A DNA stretch of 6,882 nt from an uncultured Angelakisella sp. Lineage in GTDB: Bacteria > Bacillota > Clostridia > Oscillospirales > Ruminococcaceae. The notes under the pieces are model-generated. The model ran no database searches. It saw only the letters and a program-made list of their open reading frames with translations, and was not told the DNA's origin. The stretch covers positions 1 through 6,882 of the forward strand of contig CAJFUT010000267.1 of NCBI GenBank assembly GCA_904420255.1. The letters are read 5' to 3'. This document shows positions 1-6,880 of the stretch, piece by piece (position 1 is the stretch's first letter; every line of letters starts with the position of its first letter). A program made the position numbers and the translations under genes.

Positions 1-4
1 GGGC

Positions 5-20
5 CCGGGGGCCTCCCCGG
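5..20. repeat. Short G+C-rich inverted repeat at the window edge
   Basis: CCGGGG and CCCCGG form a perfect 6-bp stem around a 4-nt loop (GCCT). Neither strand has a following T-run, so a rho-independent terminator is not well supported. It is only 10 bases from the larger inverted repeat at 31-58, and the two may belong to one dispersed intergenic element. Short G+C palindromes are expected by chance in DNA of this composition. Confidence 0.4.
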
Positions 21-30
21 TCAATCTTTG

Positions 31-58
31 GCCACTTTCTTTTGATCAAGAAAGTGGC
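31..58. repeat. 11-bp perfect inverted repeat, possible dispersed intergenic element
   Basis: GCCACTTTCTT at 31-41 is the exact reverse complement of AAGAAAGTGGC at 48-58, with a 6-nt loop (TTGATC). The central TTGATCAA at 42-49 is itself a palindrome. The stem is mixed in composition, which stands out in this G+C-rich setting and makes chance occurrence less likely than for the G/C palindromes nearby. No T-run follows on either strand, so it is not a typical terminator. Similar hairpins in intergenic DNA are often REP-like or miniature repeats present in many copies. Whether this one is repeated cannot be seen from a single window. Confidence 0.55.
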
Positions 59-175
59 GACACCGGCGTCGGACGTCTGTCTGACAATTTCTCAAACCTC
101 TCCATTACCCATGGCACAATCAAAAACATCCCGGCGATTCAGGCAGAACAAAAATAGAATGAGGCGCAATGGTAC

Positions 176-205
176 AAAAAGGGTGGGGGCCCCGCAGGGC
201 CCCCA
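176..205 (-). terminator. Candidate rho-independent terminator, distal to purB
   Basis: Read on the minus strand, TGGGGGCCC pairs perfectly with GGGCCCCCA (9 bp, including a T-A pair at the base) around the 4-nt loop TGCG. CCC and then TTTTT follow, which is the A-run at 176-180 on the plus strand. A stem of eight G-C pairs plus one A-T pair with a downstream T-run is the usual form of an intrinsic terminator, although the three C residues between stem and T-run weaken it. It points in the direction of purB transcription, about 140 nt past the purB stop, and may back up the hairpin at 280-304. Confidence 0.6.
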
Positions 206-279
206 AAGAGCGGCGCACAAACCAACGATTCACGAAACATAGCTCACGGACATCCCTCCCTGCGGTCGGGAACGTGGCC

Positions 280-304
280 ACGAAAGCCCCACCGGGGCTT
301 TCGT
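280..304 (-). terminator. Candidate terminator hairpin just after purB, possibly bidirectional
   Basis: ACGAAAGCCCC (280-290) and GGGGCTTTCGT (294-304) form a perfect 11-bp stem around a 3-nt loop. It lies 38 nt beyond the purB stop codon. The AAAGCCCC...GGGGCTTT arrangement, with the A- and T-rich portions built into the base of the stem, is a common intrinsic terminator form and can work in both directions. The T-run is only three bases long, so termination could be incomplete. A smaller palindrome, GTCCC/GGGAC at 303-316, overlaps its plus-strand right arm and could compete with it. Confidence 0.65.
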
Positions 305-342
305 CCCGTTCGGGACCGGCCAGGCCGCCGGACCTGCCCGGT

Positions 343-1779
343 TCAGACGTTGATCTCCGCCTTGTCCCCCAGGAGGTCCCGGTTGGCCTCGAGGATGGGG
401 TCCACCACGGCGGCGAGGAACTCCTCCACCTGCCGGGGGGCCCTGCCGGTGAAGGCCTCCGGCTTCAGGAGGGCCTCCACCTCGTCGTAGTCCAGGCCGA
501 AGCTGGGGTCGGCGCAGACCCGCTCGATGAGGTCGTTGGGCTTCCCCTCCTCCTTGACGGTGCGCCCGGCGGCGATGGAATGGAGCCGGAGCTTCTCGTG
601 GAGCTCCTGGCGGTCGCCGCCCTTTTTCACAGCGCTCATCATGATGTTCTCGGTGGCCATGAAGGGCAGCTCGTTCATCACCCGCTGGCGGATCACCTTG
701 GGGTAGACCACCAGCCCGTCGCAGATGTTTTCCATCAGGTTCAGGATGGCGTCCACCCCCAGGAAGGCCTCGGCCACGGCGATGCGCTTGTTGGCCGAGT
801 CGTCCAGGGTCCGCTCAAACCACTGGGTGGCGGCGGTGAAGGCGGGGTTCAGCAGGTCCACAATGACATAGCGGGAAAGGGCGGTGACCCGCTCGCTGCG
901 CATGGGGTTGCGCTTGTAGGGCATGGCGGAGGAGCCGATCTGGCTCTTTTCAAAGGGCTCCTCCATCTCCTTGAAGTTCTGGAGGATCCGCATATCGTTG
1001 GAAAACTTGCCGGCGGACTGGGCGATGCCGGAGAGGACGGCGCAGACATAGAAATCCACCTTCCGGGAGTAGGTCTGGCCGGAAACCGGCACCACCTTCT
1101 CAAAGCCCATCTGGCGGGCGACGGACTCCTCCACCGCCCGGATCTTCCCCTCGTCCCCCTCAAAAAGCTCCACGAAGCTTGCCTGGGTGCCGGTGGTGCC
1201 CTTGCTCCCCAGGAGGGCGAGGCTCCCCAGCCGGTGCTCCAGCTCGGCAAGGTCGCTCACCAGGTCGTTGATCCAAAGGGTGGCCCGCTTGCCCACGGTG
1301 GTGAGCTGGGCGGGCTGGAGGTGGGTGTAGGCCAGGCAGGGCATATCCTTGTACCGCCTGGCGAAGTCCGCCAGGAGGGCGATGACGTTGATGAGCTTTT
1401 TCCGCACCAGCCGGAGGCCCTGGTCCATGAGGATGATGTCGGTGTTGTCCCCCACATAGCAGCTGGTGGCCCCCAGGTGGATGATCCCCTTGGCGTGGGG
1501 GCACTGGACCCCGTAGGCGTAGACGTGGCTCATGACGTCGTGGCGGCATTCCTTCTCCCGGGCCACCGCCACGTCGTAGTTGATGTCGTCGGCATGGGCG
1601 GTGAGCTCGTCGATCTGCTCCTGGGTGATGGGGAGGCCCTGCTCCCGCTCCGCCTTGGCCAGGGCGATCCAGAGCCGCCGCCAGGTGCGGAATTTGTTGT
1701 CCTCGGAAAAGATATACTGCATCTCCCGGCTGGCGTACCGGGTGGAAAAGGGGCTGATATAGCGGTCGTGGTTTTCCAA
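343..1779 (-). CDS. purB: Adenylosuccinate lyase (PurB), animal/clostridial-type
   Basis: This cytosolic homotetrameric enzyme of the fumarase/aspartase superfamily cleaves SAICAR to AICAR and adenylosuccinate to AMP, releasing fumarate both times. From the TTG start it is 478 residues. The region RHDVMSH has the first active-site His (H80), IIHLGATSCYVGDN runs from about 99 to 112, and THLQPAQLTTVGKR carries catalytic H153. The mobile signature loop IGSSAMPYKRNP is at 281-292 with catalytic S283, and QWFERTLDDSAN is at about 319-330. Many blocks match human ADSL as I remember it, with the catalytic residues at a constant offset of six, so it is closer to that type than to the shorter B. subtilis form. 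I chose TTG because GGGAGGT lies 9 nt upstream and the family similarity begins there. An in-frame ATG at 1821 would add 14 unconserved residues (GRTPPAPGG-like) encoded by hairpin DNA. It is the last gene of the visible operon, about 80 nt after purL. Confidence 0.97.
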   Translation of the reverse strand: MENHDRYISPFSTRYASREMQYIFSEDNKFRTWRRLWIALAKAEREQGLPITQEQIDELTAHADDINYDVAVAREKECRHDVMSHVYAYGVQCPHAKGIIHLGATSCYVGDNTDIILMDQGLRLVRKKLINVIALLADFARRYKDMPCLAYTHLQPAQLTTVGKRATLWINDLVSDLAELEHRLGSLALLGSKGTTGTQASFVELFEGDEGKIRAVEESVARQMGFEKVVPVSGQTYSRKVDFYVCAVLSGIAQSAGKFSNDMRILQNFKEMEEPFEKSQIGSSAMPYKRNPMRSERVTALSRYVIVDLLNPAFTAATQWFERTLDDSANKRIAVAEAFLGVDAILNLMENICDGLVVYPKVIRQRVMNELPFMATENIMMSAVKKGGDRQELHEKLRLHSIAAGRTVKEEGKPNDLIERVCADPSFGLDYDEVEALLKPEAFTGRAPRQVEEFLAAVVDPILEANRDLLGDKAEINV

Positions 1780-1788
1780 AATCGTCTT

Positions 1789-1795
1789 ACCTCCC
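1789..1795 (-). promoter_or_regulatory. Shine-Dalgarno sequence deciding the purB TTG start
   Basis: On the minus strand GGGAGGT sits 9 nt before the TTG at 1779-1777, close to the best spacing. It supports TTG as the start over the upstream in-frame ATG at 1821, which has only a poorly spaced GGGAG four bases before it. The site begins directly after the hairpin at 1797-1816, so folding of that hairpin could affect access to it. Confidence 0.75.
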
Positions 1796-1796
1796 G

Positions 1797-1816
1797 GGGC
1801 CGGCGGCGTCCGGCCC
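1797..1816 (-). promoter_or_regulatory. Hairpin immediately upstream of the purB ribosome-binding site
   Basis: GGGCCGG and CCGGCCC form a perfect 7-bp stem around a 6-nt loop. In the purL-purB transcript the 3' arm ends one base before the Shine-Dalgarno sequence. It may expose or mask that site, or it may have no function. The stem is present in the sequence; the regulatory role is inference. Confidence 0.4.
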
Positions 1817-1827
1817 TCCATGATGCT

Positions 1828-1851
1828 CCCGCCCCCGGGGCCGGGGGCGGG
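1828..1851 (-). promoter_or_regulatory. Very stable hairpin between purL and purB
   Basis: CCCGCCCCCGG and CCGGGGGCGGG are perfect reverse complements (11 bp, two central bases; about 10 bp with a 4-nt loop when folded). It lies 8 nt after the purL stop. In the direction of transcription it is followed by AGCATCATGG, not a T-run, so it does not look like an intrinsic terminator. Possible roles are protecting the purL 3' end, marking an RNA processing site, or lowering purB expression relative to purL. None of these can be decided from sequence alone. Confidence 0.5.
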
Positions 1852-1859
1852 GCGTTTCG

Positions 1860-4800
1860 TTACAGCTTATAATAGTCGGCGGCGCCTTCAAAGAGGGGCT
1901 GGTATTTCTCCCCCTCCACGTTTTTGTAGAGGAAGGGCCCGCTGCGCTCGGTGTGGCCCATCTTCCCCAGCACCCGGCCGTCGGGGCTGGTGATCCCCTC
2001 CACCGCGAAGAGGGAGCCGTTGGGGTTATACCGCACGTCCATGGTGGGCTCCCCGGCAAGGTCCACATACTGGGTGGCGATCTGGCCGTTTTGGGCAAGC
2101 CGGCGGATGGTTTCCTCCGGGGCCACAAACCGCCCCTCCCCGTGGCTGATGGCCACGGTGTGGACCTCCCCGGGCTGGGTCCGGGAGAGCCAGGGGCTCA
2201 TATTGCTGGCGACGCGGGTCCGCACCAGCATGGACTGGTGCCGCCCGATGACGTTGTAGGTGAGGGTGGGGCTGTCCTCCTCGGCGTCCACAATATCCCC
2301 GTAGGGCACCAGGCCCAGCTTCACCAGGGCCTGGAAGCCGTTGCAGATGCCGCACATGAGGCCGTCCCTGTGCTGGAGCAGCTCCCGGACGCTCTCCTTG
2401 ACCCGGGGATTGCGGAAGAAGGCGGTGATGAACTTGCCGGAGCCGTCCGGCTCGTCGCCGCCGGAGAAGCCCCCGGGGATCACCACCATCTGGCTCTCCC
2501 CGATGGCCTCGGCCATGGCCGCGGCGGATTCCGCCACGTCCCGGGCGGTGAGGTTCCGGACCACCAGGATCCGGGGCCGGATCCCCGCCCGGCTCAGGGC
2601 CCGGGCGGTGTCGTATTCGCAGTTGGTGCCGGGGAACACCGGGATGAGGGCCTGGGGCCGGGCCGCCCCCACCCTGGGGGCCGCCGGCTTCCGGGCCGGG
2701 GAGGTGAAAGCCTCCACCGGGGCCTTCTGGACGGTGGTATGGTAGGGGAACACCGGCTCCAGCTTCCCTTCGTAGAGGGCCTGGAGGGGCTCCAGCTCCA
2801 CCCGCTCCCCGCCGGCGGCGAAGGCGTATTCCCCGGTCACACGGCCCAGCAGCTCCCCGCCCTCGGGGAGGGGGACGCCGGGGGCCAGCTCCAGGATGAA
2901 GCCGCCGTAGGCGTAGCCGAAGAGCCGGTCCAGGGGGAAGGCGGGCTCCAGCTCCACCCCCAGGCGGTTGCCCAGGCAGGACTTGAAGAGCTGCTCCGCC
3001 ATGCCGCCGTAGCCGGGGGTGGAGGCGGAGAGGACGCAGCCTTCCCGGATGAGGGCCTCCACCTTTTCAAAGCAGCCCAGAAGGCTCTCCTTTTTGGGGA
3101 TGAGGCCGTCCCGGGTCTCCGGGGCCAGCCAGCAGAGGGTGCTGCCGGGGCGGCGGAACTCCGGGGTGGTGACATACCGGGCGCTGCCCCAGCTGACGGC
3201 GAAGGACACCAGGGTGGGGGGCACGTCCAGGTTTTCAAAGCTGCCGGACATGGAATCCTTGCCGCCGATGGCGGCCACCCCCAGGTCGTCCTGGGCCTCC
3301 AGGGCGCCCAGGAGGGCCCCCAGGGGCTTGCCCCAGCGCCGGGGGTCGGCGCCCAGCCGCTCAAAGTATTCCTGGAAGGTCATGTAGGCGTGCTCCCGGG
3401 GGAAGCCGGCGGCGATGAGCTTGCTGAGGCTCTCCACCACCGCGAGGTAACTCCCCCGGTAGGGGCTCTGGGAGGCGATGACCGGGTTGTAGCCCCAGGC
3501 CATGCCGGAGCAGGTGGTGGTTTCCCCATGGAGCACCGGCAGCTTTGCCGCCATGGCCTGGACGGGGGTGAGCTGGTGCTTCCCGCCGAAGGGCATCACC
3601 ACCGTGGCGGCGCCGATGGTGGAATCAAACCGCTCCGAAAGGCCCTTCTTGCTGCAGACGTTCAGGTCGGTGACCGTTTCCTCCAGCCGCTGCCGGAGGG
3701 AGCCGGAAAGGCTCCGGGGAGCCACCTCGCCGGCCTCCACCACCGCCTCGGCGTACTTTTTGGCGCCGTTGGAGCTGAGGAACTCCCGGGAAAGGTCCAC
3801 GATGCGCTTCCCCTTCCACTCCATGGTGAGGCGGGGCTGGGCGGTCACCACCGCCACCTTGGTGGCCTCCAGGTTCTCCCGGCGGGCCATGGCGATGAAG
3901 GCGTCGGCGTCGTCGGGGTCCAGCACCACCGCCATCCGCTCCTGGCTCTCGCTGATGGCAAGCTCGGTGCCGTCCAGGCCGTCGTATTTCTTGGGGACGG
4001 CGTCCAGGTCGATGGCGAGGCCGTCGGCCAGCTCCCCGATGGCCACCGAAACGCCGCCGGCGCCGAAGTCGTTGCACCGCTTGATGAGGGCGGTGGCGGC
4101 GGGGTCCCGGAAGAGGCGCTGGAGCTTCCGTTCCTCGGGGGCGTTGCCCTTCTGGACCTCCGCCCCGCAGGTGGAGAGGCTCTCCGTATTGTGGCTCTTG
4201 GAGGAGCCGGTGGCGCCGCCGCAGCCGTCCCGGCCGGTGCGCCCGCCCAGGAGCACCACCACATCCCCGGGGGCGGGCCGCTCCCGGCGGACGTTTTCAG
4301 CGGGGGCGGCCCCCAGCACCGCGCCGATCTCCATCCGCTTGGCGGCGTAGCCGGGGTGGTAGAGCTCGTCCACCATGCCGGTGGCAAGGCCGATCTGGTT
4401 GCCGTAGGAGCTGTAGCCGGCGGCGGCGGTGGTGGTGAGCTTCCGCTGGGGGAGCTTGCCGGGGATGGTGTCCTTCACCGGCGCCAGGGGGTCCGCCGCC
4501 CCGGTGACCCGCATGGCCTGGTAGACATAGCTCCGGCCGGAGAGGGGGTCCCGGATGGCGCCGCCGATGCAGGTGGCGGCGCCGCCGAAGGGCTCGATCT
4601 CGGTGGGGTGGTTGTGGGTTTCGTTCTTGAACATCAGGAGCCAGTCCTCGTCCTCCCCGTCCACATCCACCTTGATCTTGACGGAACAGGCGTTGATCTC
4701 CTCCGATTCGTCCAGGTCCCGGAGGACGCCGGTCTTTTTCAGGTACTTGCCCCCCATGGTGGCAAGGTCCATGAGGCAGACGGGCTTCTCCTTCTCCCCA

Positions 4801-5570
4801 TAGACAGCATGGCGCATGGCCAGATACCGCTGGAAGGCCCGCTCCACCGCCTCCTCCTCACAGGTGACCTTGGAAAGGACGGTGCCGAAGGTGGTGTGGC
4901 GGCAGTGGTCGCTCCAATAGGTGTCGATCATCCGGATTTCGGTGAGGGTGGGGTCCCGCTTCTCCTCCCGGCGGAAATAATCCTGGCAGAAGGCGATGTC
5001 GTCCAGGTCCATGGCCAGGCCGTAGTCCCGGATGAATTCCCCCAGCGCCTCCCGGTCAAGGTCCAGAAAGCCGGTGAGGGTGGGCACCGAATCGGGGTGC
5101 TCCGCCTCCAGGGCGAGGCTCACGGCGGGGGCCAGGTCGGCCTCCCGGCATTCCACCGGGTTGATGACGTAGTGCTTCACCGCCTCCACCTGGGCGGGGG
5201 TCAGGTCCCCCTCCAGGACATAAATTTTGGCGGTGCGCACCAGGGGGCGCTCCCCCTGGGAAACGATCTGGATGCACTGGGCGCAGGAATCGGCCCGCTG
5301 GTCGAACTGGCCCGGCAGGGGCTCCACCCCGAAGACATAGTCCCCCCGGGGCAGCTCCTCACAGCAGTCGTCCAGCTGGGGCTCGGAAAAGACGGTGGAG
5401 CGGCAGGCGTCAAAGAGTGCCTGGTCGATGCCCTCCACGTCGTAGCGGTTCAAGAGCCGCAGGCCGGAGAGCCCCTCCAGCCCCAGCAGGGTCCGCAGGT
5501 CCCCCAGGAGCCGGGCGCTTTCCTCGGCGTAGGCGGGTTTTTTCTCTACATAGATGCGGAAAATGGCCAT
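1860..5570 (-). CDS. purL: Phosphoribosylformylglycinamidine synthase, single-chain (PurL)
   Basis: This enzyme converts FGAR, glutamine and ATP to FGAM, glutamate, ADP and phosphate, the fourth step of IMP synthesis. At 1236 residues it is the large fused form, a little shorter than the E. coli protein (about 1,295) and of the length typical of the clostridial/Bacteroides clade. The N-terminal PurS-like part spans about 1-170. The linker with SDHCRHTTF (220-228) follows. The first synthetase half contains FKNETHNHPTEIEPFGG (314-330) and GGRTGRDGCGGATGSS (442-457). The second PurM-like half spans about 640-940 and contains GGKDSMSGSF (769-778). The C-terminal class I glutaminase starts at about 973 with FPGTNCEYD (979-987), has nucleophile C1076 in GICNGFQ, and has H1143 and E1145 in SHGEGRF. 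No separate PurS or PurQ is needed, since both functions are fused here. The ATG follows the purD stop by 2 nt, indicating translational coupling. No truncation, frameshift or missing catalytic residue is seen. Confidence 0.98.
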   Translation of the reverse strand: MAIFRIYVEKKPAYAEESARLLGDLRTLLGLEGLSGLRLLNRYDVEGIDQALFDACRSTVFSEPQLDDCCEELPRGDYVFGVEPLPGQFDQRADSCAQCIQIVSQGERPLVRTAKIYVLEGDLTPAQVEAVKHYVINPVECREADLAPAVSLALEAEHPDSVPTLTGFLDLDREALGEFIRDYGLAMDLDDIAFCQDYFRREEKRDPTLTEIRMIDTYWSDHCRHTTFGTVLSKVTCEEEAVERAFQRYLAMRHAVYGEKEKPVCLMDLATMGGKYLKKTGVLRDLDESEEINACSVKIKVDVDGEDEDWLLMFKNETHNHPTEIEPFGGAATCIGGAIRDPLSGRSYVYQAMRVTGAADPLAPVKDTIPGKLPQRKLTTTAAAGYSSYGNQIGLATGMVDELYHPGYAAKRMEIGAVLGAAPAENVRRERPAPGDVVVLLGGRTGRDGCGGATGSSKSHNTESLSTCGAEVQKGNAPEERKLQRLFRDPAATALIKRCNDFGAGGVSVAIGELADGLAIDLDAVPKKYDGLDGTELAISESQERMAVVLDPDDADAFIAMARRENLEATKVAVVTAQPRLTMEWKGKRIVDLSREFLSSNGAKKYAEAVVEAGEVAPRSLSGSLRQRLEETVTDLNVCSKKGLSERFDSTIGAATVVMPFGGKHQLTPVQAMAAKLPVLHGETTTCSGMAWGYNPVIASQSPYRGSYLAVVESLSKLIAAGFPREHAYMTFQEYFERLGADPRRWGKPLGALLGALEAQDDLGVAAIGGKDSMSGSFENLDVPPTLVSFAVSWGSARYVTTPEFRRPGSTLCWLAPETRDGLIPKKESLLGCFEKVEALIREGCVLSASTPGYGGMAEQLFKSCLGNRLGVELEPAFPLDRLFGYAYGGFILELAPGVPLPEGGELLGRVTGEYAFAAGGERVELEPLQALYEGKLEPVFPYHTTVQKAPVEAFTSPARKPAAPRVGAARPQALIPVFPGTNCEYDTARALSRAGIRPRILVVRNLTARDVAESAAAMAEAIGESQMVVIPGGFSGGDEPDGSGKFITAFFRNPRVKESVRELLQHRDGLMCGICNGFQALVKLGLVPYGDIVDAEEDSPTLTYNVIGRHQSMLVRTRVASNMSPWLSRTQPGEVHTVAISHGEGRFVAPEETIRRLAQNGQIATQYVDLAGEPTMDVRYNPNGSLFAVEGITSPDGRVLGKMGHTERSGPFLYKNVEGEKYQPLFEGAADYYKL

Positions 5571-5572
5571 TT

Positions 5573-6880
5573 TTAACCCTCTCCTTTCTGGGCTTCCAGG
5601 GCCCGGCGGCCGATGTCGGCGCGCAGATGCCGCCCCTCAAAGTCCACCCCCTGGGCGGCGTCATAGGCCGCCCGGACCGCCTCGGGGAGGGTGCCCCCCA
5701 GGGCGGTGATCCCCAGGACCCGGCCGCCGGCGGTGTAATAGCGCATCCCGCCGTCCTCGCCGGCCTCCCGCCGGGTGCCGGCGTGGTAGACCTGGGCCCT
5801 GCCCGAGGGGAGCTGCCCCTCCTCGTCCAGGCCGGAAATCTCCTTTCCGGTTTCGTATTTGCCGGGGTAGCCGCCGCTGGCCAGGACGACGCAGCAGGCG
5901 GCGCCGGGAAGGATGGATGCCTCCGCCTCCCGGAGGCGCCCCTGGGCGGTGGCCTCCATGATCTCCAAAAGGTCCCCCCGGAGAAGGGGCAGCACCACCT
6001 GGGTCTCCGGGTCGCCGAAGCGGCAGTTGTACTCAATGACCCGGGGGCCCTTGGGGGTGAGCATCAGGCCGAAATAGAGGCAGCCCCGGAAGGTGCGGCC
6101 CTCGGCGTTCATGGCCTCCACAGTGGGGCGGAAGATCTTCTCCATGCACTCCCGGGCGATCTCCGGGGTGTAGAAGGGGTTGGGGGCCACGGTGCCCATC
6201 CCCCCGGTATTGAGGCCCTGGTCCCCGTCCAGGGCCCGCTTGTGGTCCATGGAGGAGGCCATGGGGAGGATGGTTTCCCCGTCGGTGAAGCAGAGCACCG
6301 ACACCTCCGGCCCGGTGAGGAATTCCTCCACCACCACCCGGGCGCCGCTCTCCCCAAAGACCCGGTCCTCCATCATGGAGCGGACGGCGGCTTCCGCCTC
6401 CTCCCGGGTCTGGCAGATGAGGACGCCCTTGCCCAGGGCCAGGCCGTCCGCCTTCACCACCAGGGGGAGGGGGGCCTCCCGGACATAATCCAGGGCGGCT
6501 CCCGCTTCCTCAAAGACCCGGTAGGCGGCGGTGGGGATGCCGTATTTGGCCATGAGGTTCTTGGCAAAGACCTTGCTCCCCTCGATGGCCGCGGCGGCGG
6601 CGGTGGGGCCGAAGGCGGGGATCCCCTCCTCCTGGAGGCGGTCCACCGCCCCCAGGGCCAGGGGGTCGTCCGGGGCCACCACCACAAAGTCCGCCTGGTA
6701 TTCCTTGGCGGCGGCCACAATCCCCTCCACGTCGGCGGCCTTGCCGGGGATGCAGGCGGCGTCGGCGGCGATGCCCCCGTTCCCCGGGAAGGCGAAAAGC
6801 TGAGTGGCCCGGGGGCTCTCCTTCAGCCTGCGGATGATGGCGTGCTCGCGGCCTCCGCCGCCTACGACCAATACTCGCAT
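5573..6880 (-). CDS. purD: Phosphoribosylamine-glycine ligase (GAR synthetase, PurD)
   Basis: This cytosolic ATP-grasp enzyme joins 5-phosphoribosylamine and glycine with ATP hydrolysis to give GAR, the second step of IMP synthesis. Its 435 residues match the usual length (about 420-430). The N-terminal domain begins with VLVVGGGGREHA (3-14), and APDDPLALGAVD is at 69-80. The ATP-grasp region has VKADGLALGKGV (142-153) and EEFLTGPEVSVL (185-196). The loop DHKRALDGDQGLNTGGMG spans 212-229. The GAR-synthetase signature RFGDPETQ is at 287-294, and the GARS C-terminal domain follows to about 430. The protein is monofunctional: no fused PurM or PurN is present. The ATG at 6880 gives the canonical MRVLVVGGGG beginning, so the gene is complete, but only 2 bases precede it and its ribosome-binding site lies outside the window. 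It ends 2 nt before purL, clearly in the same operon. The upstream neighbour is unseen; purH or purN would be usual. Confidence 0.97.
   Translation of the reverse strand: MRVLVVGGGGREHAIIRRLKESPRATQLFAFPGNGGIAADAACIPGKAADVEGIVAAAKEYQADFVVVAPDDPLALGAVDRLQEEGIPAFGPTAAAAAIEGSKVFAKNLMAKYGIPTAAYRVFEEAGAALDYVREAPLPLVVKADGLALGKGVLICQTREEAEAAVRSMMEDRVFGESGARVVVEEFLTGPEVSVLCFTDGETILPMASSMDHKRALDGDQGLNTGGMGTVAPNPFYTPEIARECMEKIFRPTVEAMNAEGRTFRGCLYFGLMLTPKGPRVIEYNCRFGDPETQVVLPLLRGDLLEIMEATAQGRLREAEASILPGAACCVVLASGGYPGKYETGKEISGLDEEGQLPSGRAQVYHAGTRREAGEDGGMRYYTAGGRVLGITALGGTLPEAVRAAYDAAQGVDFEGRHLRADIGRRALEAQKGEG
5577..5587 (-). promoter_or_regulatory. purL ribosome-binding site embedded in the end of purD
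   Basis: On the minus strand AAAGGAGAGGG lies within the last codons of purD. AGGAG is 10 nt and AGGG 6 nt before the purL ATG at 5570-5568. The same bases encode the purD C-terminal residues KGEG, so ribosomes finishing purD are placed at the purL start. Confidence 0.8.

Larger units (their letters stand above)
1..342. other. Gene-free region downstream of purB
   Basis: No credible coding sequence was found here on either strand. By eye, the part from about 81 to 180 is only about 42% G+C, clearly lower than the G+C-rich operon next to it, which fits intergenic DNA. It contains four inverted repeats (5-20, 31-58, 184-205 and 280-304), two of which look like terminators for the purB transcript; these are listed separately. 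No tRNA, rRNA fragment, CRISPR repeat or transposase remnant is visible. A short plus-strand frame at 42-242 begins inside the 31-58 hairpin, has no ribosome-binding site and resembles no protein I know, so I do not call it a gene. Confidence 0.75.

Noticed and set aside
68..85. Imperfect inverted repeat GTCGGAC/GTCTGAC
   Set aside because: Only 7 bp with one wobble pair and no T-run; this is compatible with chance.
22..96. Minus-strand mini-frame of about 24 codons starting with TTG after GGAGAGG
   Set aside because: Although a purine-rich stretch precedes it, it is very short and reads through the inverted repeat. Nothing supports translation.
81..180. Possible promoter in the AT-richer stretch, minus strand
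   Set aside because: TTGTTC with TGTTTT at 17-nt spacing, and TTGTAC with TATTTT at 15 nt, match the consensus poorly. No downstream gene is visible in the window.
42..242. Short plus-strand frame of 66 codons
   Set aside because: Its start lies inside the 31-58 hairpin, it runs through the terminator-like hairpin at 184-205, and it has no Shine-Dalgarno sequence or family likeness.
1828..1851. Intrinsic terminator between purL and purB
   Set aside because: The stem is strong, but no T-run follows it in the direction of transcription, and purB continues on the same strand in what looks like the same operon.
169..1872. Long plus-strand open frame of 567 codons
   Set aside because: It is the codon-aligned antisense of purB, which has clear catalytic motifs. 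The translation is low-complexity-like and resembles no protein family.
1953..5576. Plus-strand open frame of 1207 codons
   Set aside because: It is the codon-aligned antisense of purL, open only because TTA, CTA and TCA codons are absent. It has no ribosome-binding site of note and no recognisable domain.
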